Shown here piece by piece: positions 1-8,380 of a stretch of DNA of 37,709 nt (position 1 is its first letter; each line of letters starts with the position of its first letter). The position numbers and the translations under genes are program-made. A model generated the notes under the pieces. It was not told where the DNA came from. It saw only the letters and a program-made list of their open reading frames with translations, and ran no database searches. Source of the DNA: Planctomycetota bacterium (GTDB lineage: Bacteria > Planctomycetota > Planctomycetia > Gemmatales > Gemmataceae); NCBI GenBank assembly GCA_021325115.1, contig JAJPHU010000256.1, forward strand, positions 1 through 37,709. The letters are read 5' to 3'.

Positions 1-2457
1 CCGGATCTCTTATTCGCCAACGGTTTCGGCGGCTTCACACCGGATGGCCGCGAATACTGCATTCTGGTGAAGGCGAGTGGGATGCTGACGCGCCCCCGCT
101 CACACGGTTCGTTGCCGCCTGCACCGTGGGTCAATGTCATCGCCAATGCACACTGCGGTTTTTTGGTTTCCGAGAGCGGACTCGGCTGCACCTGGGCGTG
201 CAACAGTCAACAGTTCCGTCTGACGCCGTGGAGCAATGATCCAGTCAGCGATCCGCCGTCGGAAGTTGTTTACTTGCGTGATGAGGAAAATGGCGACGTG
301 TGGACACCGACGCCGCGGCCTTTGGGACTCGATACAGCGACGCTGGTGCGGCACGGCCAAGGTTACACACGCTTTGAGCAGCGCAGTCACGGACTGGTGC
401 AGGAAGTGCGCGTTTTCGCGGCGACCGACGATCCCATCAAGATGATCGCCGTCCGCGTGTGGAATCCCAGCCGCCGGCCGCGGCGGCTGTCGGCGATCTA
501 TTACGCCGAGTTGGTCCTCGGCACGCTGCGCGATCCAGCCGCCTTAAATGTGCGCACCTGGATCGATGAAGAAAGCGGCGCCTTGTTGGCAAACAATCCC
601 TTCGCGACGGACTTTGCTGAGCAGGTGGCGTTCGTCGATGTGAACGTCCGGCCGCGCACGCTGACGGGTGATCGCACCGAGTTTTTGGGCCGCAATGGTT
701 CTGTCGAGGCGCCGGCAGCGCTGGGACATGCCGAGCTGTCGGGACATGTCGGGCCGGGGTTGGACCCTTGCGCCGCTGTGCAGACGACGATGGAGCTGCC
801 GCCCGGCGAGGAGCGCGAGATCATCTTCTTCCTCGGTTCCGCTCCCCATGTCTCCGCCGTCCGCAAGCTGCTGAGCCGCTACAAGGAAGCGGGCCGGGTC
901 CGCGCTGCCTGGGACGAAGTATGTCAGCGCTGGAATCACATCTTAACAGCGGTGCAAGTGCAGACGCCGGACCCCGCCGTGGATGTGCTTCTCAATCGCT
1001 GGCTGGTTTATCAGGCGCTCAGCTGCCGCGTCTGGGGCCGAACGGCGTTTTATCAATCCAGCGGCGCCTACGGTTTCCGTGATCAATTGCAAGATGTAAT
1101 GGCCCTGGTCTACGGCGCACCGGAGGAGGCGCGCGCCCACATCCTGCGGGCGGCGAGTCGGCAGTTTGCCGAAGGCGACGTGCAGCACTGGTGGCATCCG
1201 CCGTCCGGTAAAGGCGTCCGCACACGCATCACCGATGATTATCTTTTCTTCCCCTTCGTCGTCTGCCATTATGTCGCCGTCACTGGCGATACGGCTCTGC
1301 TCGACGAGCGAGTTCCCTTCCTGTCTGCGCCACCGCTGAAGCCGGGACAGGAGGAGGATTACGGCCAACCAAAACCGTCCGAGGATCTGGGCACGGTCTA
1401 CGAGCATTGCGTACGGGCATTGAAAAACGGTTTGCATTTTGGGGCGCATGGTCTGCCGTTGATGGGCACCGGCGACTGGAACGATGGCATGAACAAGGTC
1501 GGTGTCGAGGGCAAGGGCGAGAGTGTGTGGAACGGCTGGTTTCTCTTGACCTGTCTGCGCCGCTTCGCCGAGCTGGCCGACGCCCGCGGCGACGCTGCCT
1601 GGGCCAACACCTGCCGCGAGCAAGCGGAACGCTTGCGTGTCGCCATTGAGGAACACGCCTGGGATGGCAGCTGGTATCGCCGTGCCTATTTTGATGACGG
1701 TACGCCGCTGGGTTCTGCACAAAATGACGAGTGCCAGATCGATTCCATCGCGCAGTCGTGGGCCGTCATCTCTGGCGCGGCCGATCCGGAACGAGCGCGG
1801 CGCGCGATGGCGGCGGTCGAAGAGAAGCTGGTGCGGCGCGATCCCGGCCTGATTCTCTTGCTCACGCCACCTTTCGACAAAGGACGCCTGCACCCCGGCT
1901 ACATCAAGGGCTATGTCCCCGGCATCCGCGAAAACGGGGGGCAGTACACGCACGCTTCGACCTGGACGATCGAGGCCGCCGCCCGGCTTGGCCAAGGGGA
2001 TCGCGCCAAGGAGTATTTCGATCTTCTGAGTCCGATAAAACACACCCTGACACCAGAGCAAGTGGAACGCTACAAGGTCGAGCCGTATGTGATTGTCGCC
2101 GACATCTACGGCGAGCCGCCGCACGCCGGCCGTGGTGGCTGGACCTGGTACACCGGCTCCGCCGGCTGGTTCTATCGCGTCATGCTTGAATGGATCCTTG
2201 GTTTCCACCTGCGCGGCAACCGCCTCCGCATTGAGCCGTGCATCCCCAAGGCATGGCCGTCATTCACGATCACGTACCGCTATCGCTCGGCGACGTATCA
2301 CATCCGTGTCGAGAACCCACACAGAGTCGAGCGCGGCGTGGCGGAAGTACACGTTGATGGGCAGCGACAGGAGAGTAAGGAAGTGATTTTGCTGGATGAC
2401 AGGCAAGCGCATGAGGTGCGCGTTGTGCTTGGCGAGGCGGCCGCAGTGTCTCCCTGA
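1..2457 (+). CDS. GH94 family glycoside phosphorylase / NdvB-type C-terminal domain (5' partial)
   Basis: The reading frame is open from base 1, so the gene starts upstream; 818 codons are visible. The first residues (FANGFGGFTPDGREY) and the stretch SESGLGCTWACNSQQFRLTP followed by WSNDPVSDPP match the N-terminal beta-sandwich of GH94 enzymes, especially the type at the C-terminus of cyclic beta-1,2-glucan synthase (NdvB). The catalytic-acid region GTGDWNDGMNKVG lies near 1465-1503, and the (alpha/alpha)6-barrel motifs NGGQYTHASTWTIEAAARLG (about 1936-1995) and GRGGWTWYTGSAGWFYRV (about 2128-2181) follow. Family role: reversible phosphorolysis of beta-glucosidic links with inorganic phosphate. 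Whether this is a stand-alone phosphorylase of about 820 residues or the end of a large GT84-GH94 synthase cannot be decided because the 5' end is missing. The gene is convergent with holB. Confidence 0.9.
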   Translation, partial: PDLLFANGFGGFTPDGREYCILVKASGMLTRPRSHGSLPPAPWVNVIANAHCGFLVSESGLGCTWACNSQQFRLTPWSNDPVSDPPSEVVYLRDEENGDVWTPTPRPLGLDTATLVRHGQGYTRFEQRSHGLVQEVRVFAATDDPIKMIAVRVWNPSRRPRRLSAIYYAELVLGTLRDPAALNVRTWIDEESGALLANNPFATDFAEQVAFVDVNVRPRTLTGDRTEFLGRNGSVEAPAALGHAELSGHVGPGLDPCAAVQTTMELPPGEEREIIFFLGSAPHVSAVRKLLSRYKEAGRVRAAWDEVCQRWNHILTAVQVQTPDPAVDVLLNRWLVYQALSCRVWGRTAFYQSSGAYGFRDQLQDVMALVYGAPEEARAHILRAASRQFAEGDVQHWWHPPSGKGVRTRITDDYLFFPFVVCHYVAVTGDTALLDERVPFLSAPPLKPGQEEDYGQPKPSEDLGTVYEHCVRALKNGLHFGAHGLPLMGTGDWNDGMNKVGVEGKGESVWNGWFLLTCLRRFAELADARGDAAWANTCREQAERLRVAIEEHAWDGSWYRRAYFDDGTPLGSAQNDECQIDSIAQSWAVISGAADPERARRAMAAVEEKLVRRDPGLILLLTPPFDKGRLHPGYIKGYVPGIRENGGQYTHASTWTIEAAARLGQGDRAKEYFDLLSPIKHTLTPEQVERYKVEPYVIVADIYGEPPHAGRGGWTWYTGSAGWFYRVMLEWILGFHLRGNRLRIEPCIPKAWPSFTITYRYRSATYHIRVENPHRVERGVAEVHVDGQRQESKEVILLDDRQAHEVRVVLGEAAAVSP

Positions 2458-2553
2458 CAGCGCCAAGTGAGATAATACCTCAGTATTCGTGTTCCTTTTT
2501 AGGACCAGCATGGGGGTCATGCAAGACATGAGCACGTGGACATTTTCACCGGC

Positions 2554-2574
2554 GATGTGCCTTGCCAGCACATC
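2554..2574. terminator. Small hairpin in the convergent GH94/holB gap
   Basis: The 179-base gap 2458-2636 between convergent genes contains a 7-bp perfect stem (GATGTGC / GCACATC, 7-base loop). There is no T-run on either side, so intrinsic termination is only a possibility. Nothing else was recognised in the gap. Confidence 0.25.
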
Positions 2575-2636
2575 CATCTGAGCTTTCGGCTGCACCCGTG
2601 GGATAAAGAGCCGAGTGCGGGTGAAGCTCGACCATT

Positions 2637-3650
2637 TTACAACTTCTGTCCCAGCGCATCCATTAATCCTTCGAGGACCAGCACCAGTTGTACGCGGCGG
2701 TCGATCTGACGATCCGCCTCCAGACAGCGCTCCAGCGCCTCCAACAAGCGATCCGGTCCGGCACGACGAGCCAGCGTTTCCAGTCCCGGGCGCTCGTCCG
2801 GTTCCGTGCGGCGCGGGGTGCCGTTCATAGCGAGGGTCAGGGCGTCATCCAGAAAATCGATGACCAGACGCAGCACGAGTTGAGCACGGCGGCGCTGGGC
2901 AGCGGATTCCTTGCCGGCTTCTTCGACAAAATCTATCCATTGACGCGCTAAACCGACAGAGGCGACAGGTGTCTTCGTCAGTCCGGCCAAGAGAGCGCGG
3001 CGGAAGTCCCACAAGGCAGGATCGGCCAATTCCTTCGCCAGGCCGGGACTGCCGGCACTGAGGCGGACCAGCCGCGCCCGCAGGGCCACATCGTCGATGC
3101 CTTGCGCTTGCAGCAGCTCATCGACCAACTCCGAGGCAAGCGGGGCGAAACGGATGACCTGACAGCGCGAGACGATGGTTTGCAATTGTCGATCCGGCGT
3201 ACTGCCAATCAGGATAAGGACGGAACGCGGCGGTGGTTCCTCCAGCGTCTTGAGGAAGCAGTTCGCCGCTTCCTCATTGAGATCGTCGGCATCATCGATG
3301 AGGACGACCTTGCCGCGGCCACGCGCCGACTTGAGCGCGAAACTGGCGCATAATTGCCGCATCAAATCGATGGGAAATTCCAGCGCTTCAGGCGGACGAA
3401 CAGCGGGGAAGAAATCGGGATGGGTGCTCGCTTCCACCTGCACGCAGGAGGGACAATGATCACACGCTTGCAAGCTGCCCTCAGCTGCCTTCTCGCAGAG
3501 AAGCGCTTTCGCCAGCTCCAGGGCGAACAGCCGCTTGCCCACACCGGCAGGTCCAGTGAAAAGATAGGCATGGGCCAACCGTCCGCGCTGTACGGCGCGG
3601 CGAAAACCTTCCACCAAAGTATCATGCCCACGAATACGCTGCCAGGCCAA
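2637..3650 (-). CDS. holB: DNA polymerase III subunit delta' (clamp loader)
   Basis: 337 residues, usual length for the family. The protein is part of the clamp loader that opens the beta sliding clamp at primed sites. An AAA+ fold is visible: a P-loop-like GPAGVGKRL at residues 33-41, with Arg where ATP-binding homologues have Thr/Ser, as expected for a delta' subunit that need not hydrolyse ATP. A four-cysteine zinc module follows (C52, C63, C66, C69 in CDHCPSC), then the Walker B-like VVLIDDADDLNEEAANCFLK and the sensor/SRC motif SRCQVIRF. It starts 3 bases after the stop of tmk on the same strand, so the two are almost certainly one operon; tmk-holB adjacency is common in bacteria. Confidence 0.95.
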   Translation of the reverse strand: MAWQRIRGHDTLVEGFRRAVQRGRLAHAYLFTGPAGVGKRLFALELAKALLCEKAAEGSLQACDHCPSCVQVEASTHPDFFPAVRPPEALEFPIDLMRQLCASFALKSARGRGKVVLIDDADDLNEEAANCFLKTLEEPPPRSVLILIGSTPDRQLQTIVSRCQVIRFAPLASELVDELLQAQGIDDVALRARLVRLSAGSPGLAKELADPALWDFRRALLAGLTKTPVASVGLARQWIDFVEEAGKESAAQRRRAQLVLRLVIDFLDDALTLAMNGTPRRTEPDERPGLETLARRAGPDRLLEALERCLEADRQIDRRVQLVLVLEGLMDALGQKL

Positions 3651-3653
3651 GGC

Positions 3654-4280
3654 TCAGGCTCCTTTCCTGCACAAAAAGGACAAAATTTCTCCTTGAATGG
3701 CCTGTTGCACAATTTCGATCGACGGGGCTGCGTCTACCACACGGATGCGCTCGGGACGGCGCCGCGCTTCCGCGAGGAAGCCCTGGCGCAGACGTGCATG
3801 ATACTCGAGGTCTCGCTTCTCAATGCGATCGGCGGCCCGACCGCGCCGCAGCGCTGCCTGTTCGAGCGACAGATCGAGGACGATCGTTAAATCCGGTTCC
3901 AGTCCGCCTGTGGCGAACCGGCCGACTTCCCACAAACGTTCCACATCCAAACCGCCTGCGTGGCCTTGATAAACAATGTTGGCCAGCAAAAAACGATCGG
4001 AAAGGACGATATTTCCCGACGCCAGAGCAGGGCGAATGACCTCAGCAAGTAGTTGCGCCCGGCTGGCCATGAACAACAGCGCTTCGCACATGCGGTCGAT
4101 TTCGGAGCGATGGTGCAGCACCAGCGAACGGAGCTGCGCCCCCAGCGGCGTGCCGCCAGGATCGATACAGGTCGTCACAGCATGTCCCTTTGCGCGCAGC
4201 CAATCGGCCAGCAGACGGCACTGCGTCGATTTACCGGCGCCGTCCAGACCATCCAGGGAGATGAAAGCGGGATGGGACAT
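3654..4280 (-). CDS. tmk: Thymidylate kinase (dTMP kinase)
   Basis: 208 residues, the normal size. It phosphorylates dTMP to dTDP with ATP in the cytoplasm. The N-terminus FISLDGLDGAGKSTQ holds the P-loop (residues about 9-17). LSDRFLLANIVYQGHAGGL contains the DRF substrate-binding motif. The LID region RGRAADRIE carries arginines, as in LID-type (E. coli-like) enzymes. A GAGG sequence on the minus strand lies about 12 bases before the ATG, so the ribosome site is only moderate. Its upstream side is occupied, from about 30 bases before the start codon, by the MITE-like element at 4312-4558, which may have displaced or supplied the promoter. First gene of the tmk-holB pair. Confidence 0.95.
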   Translation of the reverse strand: MSHPAFISLDGLDGAGKSTQCRLLADWLRAKGHAVTTCIDPGGTPLGAQLRSLVLHHRSEIDRMCEALLFMASRAQLLAEVIRPALASGNIVLSDRFLLANIVYQGHAGGLDVERLWEVGRFATGGLEPDLTIVLDLSLEQAALRRGRAADRIEKRDLEYHARLRQGFLAEARRRPERIRVVDAAPSIEIVQQAIQGEILSFLCRKGA

Positions 4281-4311
4281 GCTCGCGCAAATCCTCTACG
4301 AATCCTATCGA

Positions 4312-4558
4312 AAAAGGAACCGTCAAGACGCCAAGGACACCCAGAAAAGCAAGAAAGAAGATTCGAGCTAACGGCCTCCTCCCTCCCTCCTTGTGGGGGA
4401 GAGCTGGGGTAGGGAGTATAATTCACCCGAACCCTCCCCTCTCAAGGGAGGAGGGAGTTTCATCCGCTAGCTTTCAAGAATACAAAAACAGTACACTATG
4501 TCTTTTTGATATTTTCCGTTCTTTTCTTGACGTCCTGGACATCTTGGCGGTTCCTTTT
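4312..4558. mobile_element. MITE-like element with ~48-bp terminal inverted repeats
   Basis: Bases 4312-4359 and the reverse complement of 4511-4558 align without gaps over 48 bases with 36 identities; both begin AAAAGGAACCG. The arms resemble the interspersed CGCCAAG-type repeats seen in many bacterial genomes (recalled, not checked). Between them, at about 4376-4457, is a second GC-rich palindrome. No open frame of note lies inside. The element fills the gap between the tmk start and the stop codon of the small lipoyl-fold gene (4562). No target-site duplication was identified. Confidence 0.55.
4376..4457. repeat. REP-like GC-rich palindrome inside the MITE-like element
   Basis: The left arm CTCCCTCCCTCCTTGTGGG (from 4379) and the right arm CTCAAGGGAGGAGGGAG (4441-4457) are imperfect inverted repeats, with a middle part containing GGGGTAGGGAG and CCGAACCCTCCCC. 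The composition resembles REP-type repeats. It could form a long stem in RNA upstream of tmk or downstream of the lipoyl-fold gene. Confidence 0.5.
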
Positions 4559-4561
4559 GGT

Positions 4562-4807
4562 TTATACGTCTGGCGTCTCCGATTCCATTACACCAAGCAC
4601 CTGCCCTGGCGTGAGCAGATCGCGTGGCCAGGCAGAGCGTTCGATCAATCGGCCGGTAGCTGGTGCGGACACATCGAATGTTGCCCCAGCAACGGCCACT
4701 TCCACCACGCGATCGCCCTCAAAGACGACATCGCCCGGCTTGGAGAACCATACAGTCAGCCGCACCGGGGCGGCCCCCAGATCAGGCAAAACGATCGGCG
4801 TGCGCAT
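4562..4807 (-). CDS. Stand-alone lipoyl/biotinyl-fold protein lacking the modified lysine
   Basis: 81 residues, the size of a single lipoyl domain. The pattern LPDLG...VTVWFSKPGDVVFEGDRVVEV and APATGRLIERSAWPRD...GQVLGVME follows the hammerhead fold of E2 lipoyl domains (known ones read VETDKA at the hairpin). Here the hairpin reads VEVAVAGATFDV, so the position normally occupied by the lipoylated or biotinylated lysine is Gly41. No neighbouring dehydrogenase or carboxylase subunit is present. A weak candidate promoter exists on the minus strand (TTGCAG, 16 bases, TAATAT near 4860-4887). Covalent cofactor carriage looks impossible at the usual site, so the role is unknown; it may be a structural or protein-interaction module. 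Its stop codon abuts the MITE-like element. Confidence 0.75.
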   Translation of the reverse strand: MRTPIVLPDLGAAPVRLTVWFSKPGDVVFEGDRVVEVAVAGATFDVSAPATGRLIERSAWPRDLLTPGQVLGVMESETPDV

Positions 4808-4895
4808 GGTCGCCTACCATCATAAAAGAACAAGGACCATGTGCTTTTATTCTACGGAAATATTAGCCACTCACCCATTGCCTGCAACACCCTTC

Positions 4896-4911
4896 GCTTG
4901 CACCGGCAAGC
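4896..4911. terminator. Short hairpin downstream of the CoA-transferase gene
   Basis: A perfect 6-bp stem (GCTTGC/GCAAGC) with a 4-base loop lies 20 bases beyond the stop of the minus-strand CoA-transferase. There is no U-run after it, so it is at best a weak terminator. Confidence 0.25.
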
Positions 4912-4930
4912 CGCACGGGCGTATAATATA

Positions 4931-6124
4931 CTAAATGACTCCTTGTTGTCGCAATTTGCGCACATCTTCGTCATTCAATCCCAGCAGCTGCGTCAGCACT
5001 TCCTCGGTGTGCTGTCCCAGCGCCGGCGGCGTGGTTATTGGCGTCGTTGTTCCGCTGATGTGAAATGGTGAAGCGATCAGATCGACTGGCTGTCCAGCGG
5101 GATCGTGGACAGTGACGCGCAGGCGTTCGGCCATCTCCGGCTGTGCGAAGAGGTCGGCATAGGTCCACACCGGCGCATGCGGCACCTCAGCGCGGCGCAG
5201 CAATTCCTCCCAGGCGGCTGTGGTTCGGCTGCGCATCAGTGTTGCAAGGAGCGGCACAAGGATAGTGCGGTTGCGCACCCGCAGCGGATTGGTGCAGAAG
5301 CGTTCATCCGCCGCCAGGTCGGCACGCTCAGCGGCGCGGCAAAAACGCTGCCATTGCCCATCATTGCCGACCGCCAGGACGAGCCAGCTATCCGCCGTGG
5401 CGAAGAGCTGATACGGCACGATTTGCAAATGGGCATTGCCCTGCCGCGACGGTAGCACGCCGCTGGTCAGATAGGCCTGAGCCACGTTGACCTGGGCGGC
5501 CACGGCGCAATCGAGCAAGGCAAGATCGATGGCATAGCCATGGCCGCTTTGCTGCCGCGCATGCAGGCAGGCCGATACCGCCACAGCGGCATACAGTCCG
5601 GTTAGCACGTCCGTCACGGCCACGCCGACTTTGTACGGCGGACCATCCACCGGACCTGTGATGCTCATAAGGCCGCTCAGTGCCTGGATGGCGAAGTCAT
5701 AGCCCGGCACATCACGCTGCGTGCTGGTGCGGCCAAATCCGGAAATGGAACAGATAATTAACTGTGGATGCTTGGCAAGCAACTGGGATGGACTCATGCC
5801 GAGGCGTTCGGCACTGTCGGCACGGAAATTTTCTAGCAACACATCGCTGCGGCGGGCCAATTCGTGAAACAGCCGCTGTCCTTCGGAGTGAGCGAGATCG
5901 AGTGTCAGGCTGCGTTTGTTGCGATTACAGGAGAGAAAATAGGCGCTAAGTGATCCGGCGAAAGGCGGCCCCCAACCGCGCGTCTCGTCGCCGCTGCCAG
6001 GACGTTCGATTTTCAACACTTCCGCGCCGAGGTCGCCGAGAATCTGCCCGCAGAACGGCCCGGCCAACACTCGCGACGCATCCAGCACACGAACTCCCGC
6101 CAGCGGTCCTTGCCTTTCGCTCAT
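4931..6124 (-). CDS. CaiB/BaiF (class III) CoA-transferase family protein
   Basis: 397 residues from the chosen ATG at 6124, which has a strong GGGAGG site just upstream (minus strand) and gives the normal family start (LAGVRVLDASRVLAGPFCGQILGDLGAEV). The frame continues further upstream, but that would add 49 untypical residues. Class III transferases move CoA between carboxylic acids through an aspartyl-CoA thioester. The conserved GYDFAIQALSGLMSITG holds the candidate catalytic Asp143. Other family marks are ENFRADSAERLG and CSISGFG. The exact acid substrate cannot be read from sequence. The gene is divergent from the methyltransferase, with a 146-base shared upstream region. Confidence 0.88.
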   Translation of the reverse strand: MSERQGPLAGVRVLDASRVLAGPFCGQILGDLGAEVLKIERPGSGDETRGWGPPFAGSLSAYFLSCNRNKRSLTLDLAHSEGQRLFHELARRSDVLLENFRADSAERLGMSPSQLLAKHPQLIICSISGFGRTSTQRDVPGYDFAIQALSGLMSITGPVDGPPYKVGVAVTDVLTGLYAAVAVSACLHARQQSGHGYAIDLALLDCAVAAQVNVAQAYLTSGVLPSRQGNAHLQIVPYQLFATADSWLVLAVGNDGQWQRFCRAAERADLAADERFCTNPLRVRNRTILVPLLATLMRSRTTAAWEELLRRAEVPHAPVWTYADLFAQPEMAERLRVTVHDPAGQPVDLIASPFHISGTTTPITTPPALGQHTEEVLTQLLGLNDEDVRKLRQQGVI

Positions 6125-6190
6125 CGCTTTCCCTCCCGATTGCCAGGCAGCACGCTGGCAGTATGCCGCCTGGCAAACCATTACCATTGC

Positions 6191-6219
6191 TTGAGTACTT
6201 GTACAAATAGTGTTAAGAT
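6191..6219 (+). promoter_or_regulatory. Candidate sigma70-type promoter for the MT-A70 methyltransferase
   Basis: TTGAGT (6191-6196), a 17-base spacer and TAAGAT (6214-6219) point rightwards, with a predicted start near 6226 and a leader of about 45 bases to the ATG at 6271. The palindrome GTACTTGTAC (6195-6204) lies in the spacer and might be a regulatory site for the divergent pair. Prediction by eye. Confidence 0.45.
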
Positions 6220-6270
6220 ACGCCGCAGGCCGATTGGCCGGCCAGAGAAGAACGGTTGCGAAGAAGACCA

Positions 6271-6861
6271 ATGCCCATGAACGAGTTCGCCGGCCTTACG
6301 GGCCGCTACGGCGCCATCCTGATCGACCCGCCCTGGCGCTTTACCAATCGCACTGGAAAAATGGCCCCCGAACATAAGCGCTTGCATCGTTATCCGACGC
6401 TGAGCTTTGCCGAAATTGCCGCGCTTCCCGTGTCCCGCTATGCGCTGCCGAAAAGCCATCTTTACCTTTGGTGCCCAAACGCTCTACTCCTCGAAGCGCT
6501 GCAGATCATGCAGGGTTGGGGCTTCACCTACAAGACCAACCTCGTCTGGTACAAGACGCGCAAAGACGGCGGGCCGGACGGGCGCGGCGTGGGCTTTTAC
6601 TTCCGCAACGTCACAGAGCTGCTTCTTTTTGGCACGCGCGGCCAATTGCGGACTTTGCAACCGGGCCGAAGACAAGTCAACATCATCGTCAGCCGCAAGC
6701 AAGAACATTCGTGGAAGCCCGAAGAAGCCTACCAGATTATCGAGGCATGCAGTCCAGGACCGTATCTTGAACTGTTCGCCCGTCGGCAGCGAACGGGCTG
6801 GACATCGTGGGGAGATCAGGCAGAGACCTATGAGGCGAAGCGGCGGGTCATGGCCAGGTAA
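6271..6861 (+). CDS. MT-A70 family N6-adenine DNA methyltransferase (orphan)
   Basis: 196 residues from ATG 6271; a TTG at 6256 would add five residues and an ATG at 6277 would remove two. The catalytic motif DPPW is at residues 19-22 (YGAILIDPPWRF). The family continues with LYLWCPNALLLEALQIMQGWGFTYK, the VWYKTRKDG region and ELFARRQRTGWTSWGDQ at the C-terminus. Bacterial members transfer methyl groups from S-adenosylmethionine to the N6 of adenine in DNA. No restriction endonuclease is adjacent, so it is an orphan, possibly regulatory or phage-derived. It lies 1.5 kb upstream of the capsid cassette, but housekeeping-like msrA and the HdeD-like gene are in between. Target sequence unknown. 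Confidence 0.88.
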   Translation: MPMNEFAGLTGRYGAILIDPPWRFTNRTGKMAPEHKRLHRYPTLSFAEIAALPVSRYALPKSHLYLWCPNALLLEALQIMQGWGFTYKTNLVWYKTRKDGGPDGRGVGFYFRNVTELLLFGTRGQLRTLQPGRRQVNIIVSRKQEHSWKPEEAYQIIEACSPGPYLELFARRQRTGWTSWGDQAETYEAKRRVMAR

Positions 6862-7073
6862 CAGATCGAGCATCGTTCAGTCTGCGCGGCGGAGGCAGCG
6901 TTTGGCGCACATCCAGGCATGGCGCATTTTCCAGAATGTACTGGTCTCCATGTTGGCGATCGGTGAGCGAGATAATGAGAATGCGAATACAGTCCTAGTT
7001 GTGTGAGACGCTGGCCAAAACCTACCGTATCGAGAGAAGAGAACGGACCATCCAGTGAAAGAGGAGAACGAAC

Positions 7074-7613
7074 ATGAGCGTGAGCGAAGCAAGAGAGGTT
7101 GCCACTCTGGGCGGCGGCTGTTTCTGGTGCCTGGAAGCAGTTTTCGAGCAACTGCACGGCGTCGCGCGTGTCGAATCCGGCTATGCCGGCGGCAGTGTGG
7201 CTAATCCAACGTATCAACAAGTCTGTGGCGGCGGGACCGGCCATGCCGAGGTGGTGCAAATCCTCTTCGATCCCGGCGTCCTTTCCTTCGCGGAGCTGCT
7301 CGATGTTTTTTTTGATATTCACGATCCGACAACGATCAATCGTCAGGGCGCCGATGTGGGCACCCAGTATCGCTCGGTGATCTTTTATCATTCGCCCGAG
7401 CAGAAGCGAACGGCCGAGGAGAAAATCGCAGCCCTGAAGGCTTCTGGTATTGCCGTGGTGACGCAGTTGGTGCCGTTCGAGGCATTCTACCGGGCCGAGG
7501 ATTATCATCAGGGTTATTTCCGCAACAATCCGTATCAGGGCTATTGTCAGGTCGTCATCGCGCCGAAAGTGGCCAAATTCCGCGAACATTTCGCGGCCAG
7601 ACTCAAAGTTTAG
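7074..7613 (+). CDS. msrA: Peptide-methionine (S)-S-oxide reductase
   Basis: 179 residues, the usual length of single-domain MsrA. It reduces methionine-S-sulfoxide in proteins and peptides back to methionine. The catalytic motif GGGCFWCLEA has the nucleophile Cys16. GYAGGSVANPTYQQVCGGGTGHAEVVQI and DPTTINRQGADVGTQYRS are the other signatures. GAGGAGA lies 6-8 bases before the ATG. The 212-base region before it (6862-7073) holds no recognised gene or clear promoter. No MsrB is adjacent. Confidence 0.95.
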   Translation: MSVSEAREVATLGGGCFWCLEAVFEQLHGVARVESGYAGGSVANPTYQQVCGGGTGHAEVVQILFDPGVLSFAELLDVFFDIHDPTTINRQGADVGTQYRSVIFYHSPEQKRTAEEKIAALKASGIAVVTQLVPFEAFYRAEDYHQGYFRNNPYQGYCQVVIAPKVAKFREHFAARLKV

Positions 7614-7728
7614 AACGCTTTTTCGGTGCAATAGATCGTTTTGGCATATCTTATGCAGAAAAAAAAGAGAGACTTAATAGGACATCTTTGGAACAATACC
7701 CTGGAAACCAACGACTACGGAGGCGGCC

Positions 7729-8289
7729 ATGGAATTCGGATTGGCGCGGATCTGGTGGGCGGTGGCGATACGCGGCGTGCTGGCCATTTTGTTCGGCTTG
7801 GTGGCTTTTTTCTGGCCGGGGCTAGCCTGGATGATTGTAGTCTACACCTTTGCGGCCTACGCCTTGATTGATGGCCTCTTTGCCCTTGGCTCGGTGTTAA
7901 CGGGTCATGTGGGGGCCGCTCCCTGGTGGGCCTTGCTTCTGGAAGGCGTGGCCGGCATCGTGTTCGGCGTCCTGACGTTTCTCTGGCCTCTGGTTGCCAT
8001 CCTCGACATGATGGTTTTGCTCTATTTCATCGCCGGCTGGTTGGTGGCCACAGGTATCTTCGAACTGCTCGCCGCCATTCGCTTGCGCCGCTATGTTCGC
8101 GGCGAATGGCTGCTTGCTCTCTCCGGCATTCTGTCGATCTTGCTAGGCATCGGCTTCGCTGTTTTTCCGACTGTGGGCTTATGGGTCATGGCCCTGTGGA
8201 TCGGCGCTTACTCGATTGTTTTCGGAATCTTGCTGCTGGCCTTGGCCTTCCGGTTGCGGAGCATGGCTCGCTCAACCGGGTGGGCGTAA
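7729..8289 (+). CDS. HdeD-like (DUF308) six-helix membrane protein
   Basis: 186 residues, almost entirely hydrophobic, with about six membrane segments arranged as three helix pairs, the layout of the HdeD/DUF308 family. The repeated pattern (RGVLAILFGLVAFFWPGLAW; EGVAGIVFGVLTFLWPLVAI; SGILSILLGIGFAVFPTVGL) is the internal repeat typical of the family. E. coli HdeD is linked to acid resistance at high cell density, but most homologues have no assigned function. The ribosome site GGAGG lies just before ATG 7729. The 115-base gap from msrA has an A-run (7662-7669) but no clear terminator. Confidence 0.85.
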   Translation: MEFGLARIWWAVAIRGVLAILFGLVAFFWPGLAWMIVVYTFAAYALIDGLFALGSVLTGHVGAAPWWALLLEGVAGIVFGVLTFLWPLVAILDMMVLLYFIAGWLVATGIFELLAAIRLRRYVRGEWLLALSGILSILLGIGFAVFPTVGLWVMALWIGAYSIVFGILLLALAFRLRSMARSTGWA

Positions 8290-8380
8290 AGGAAGGACGA
8301 ACAATAGCTCCCTGAAAAACTCCAAAATCCTCAAAAACTGCTCTCTTAACAACGCCTCTTCCCAGGGTAATATCGGAGTT

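Noticed and set aside
943-2208. A 421-codon open frame on the minus strand inside the GH94 gene
   Set aside because: Shadow of a strongly supported GH94 frame; its translation has no known motif and no ribosome site was seen.
4922-4927. A perfect TATAAT on the plus strand
   Set aside because: No plus-strand gene follows, and no -35 box is at the proper distance; it lies behind the minus-strand CoA-transferase gene.
8290-8380. Attachment-site repeat at the left edge of the phage block
   Set aside because: No repeat of this segment was found near 22561-22647 and no integrase is present, so no att site can be supported.
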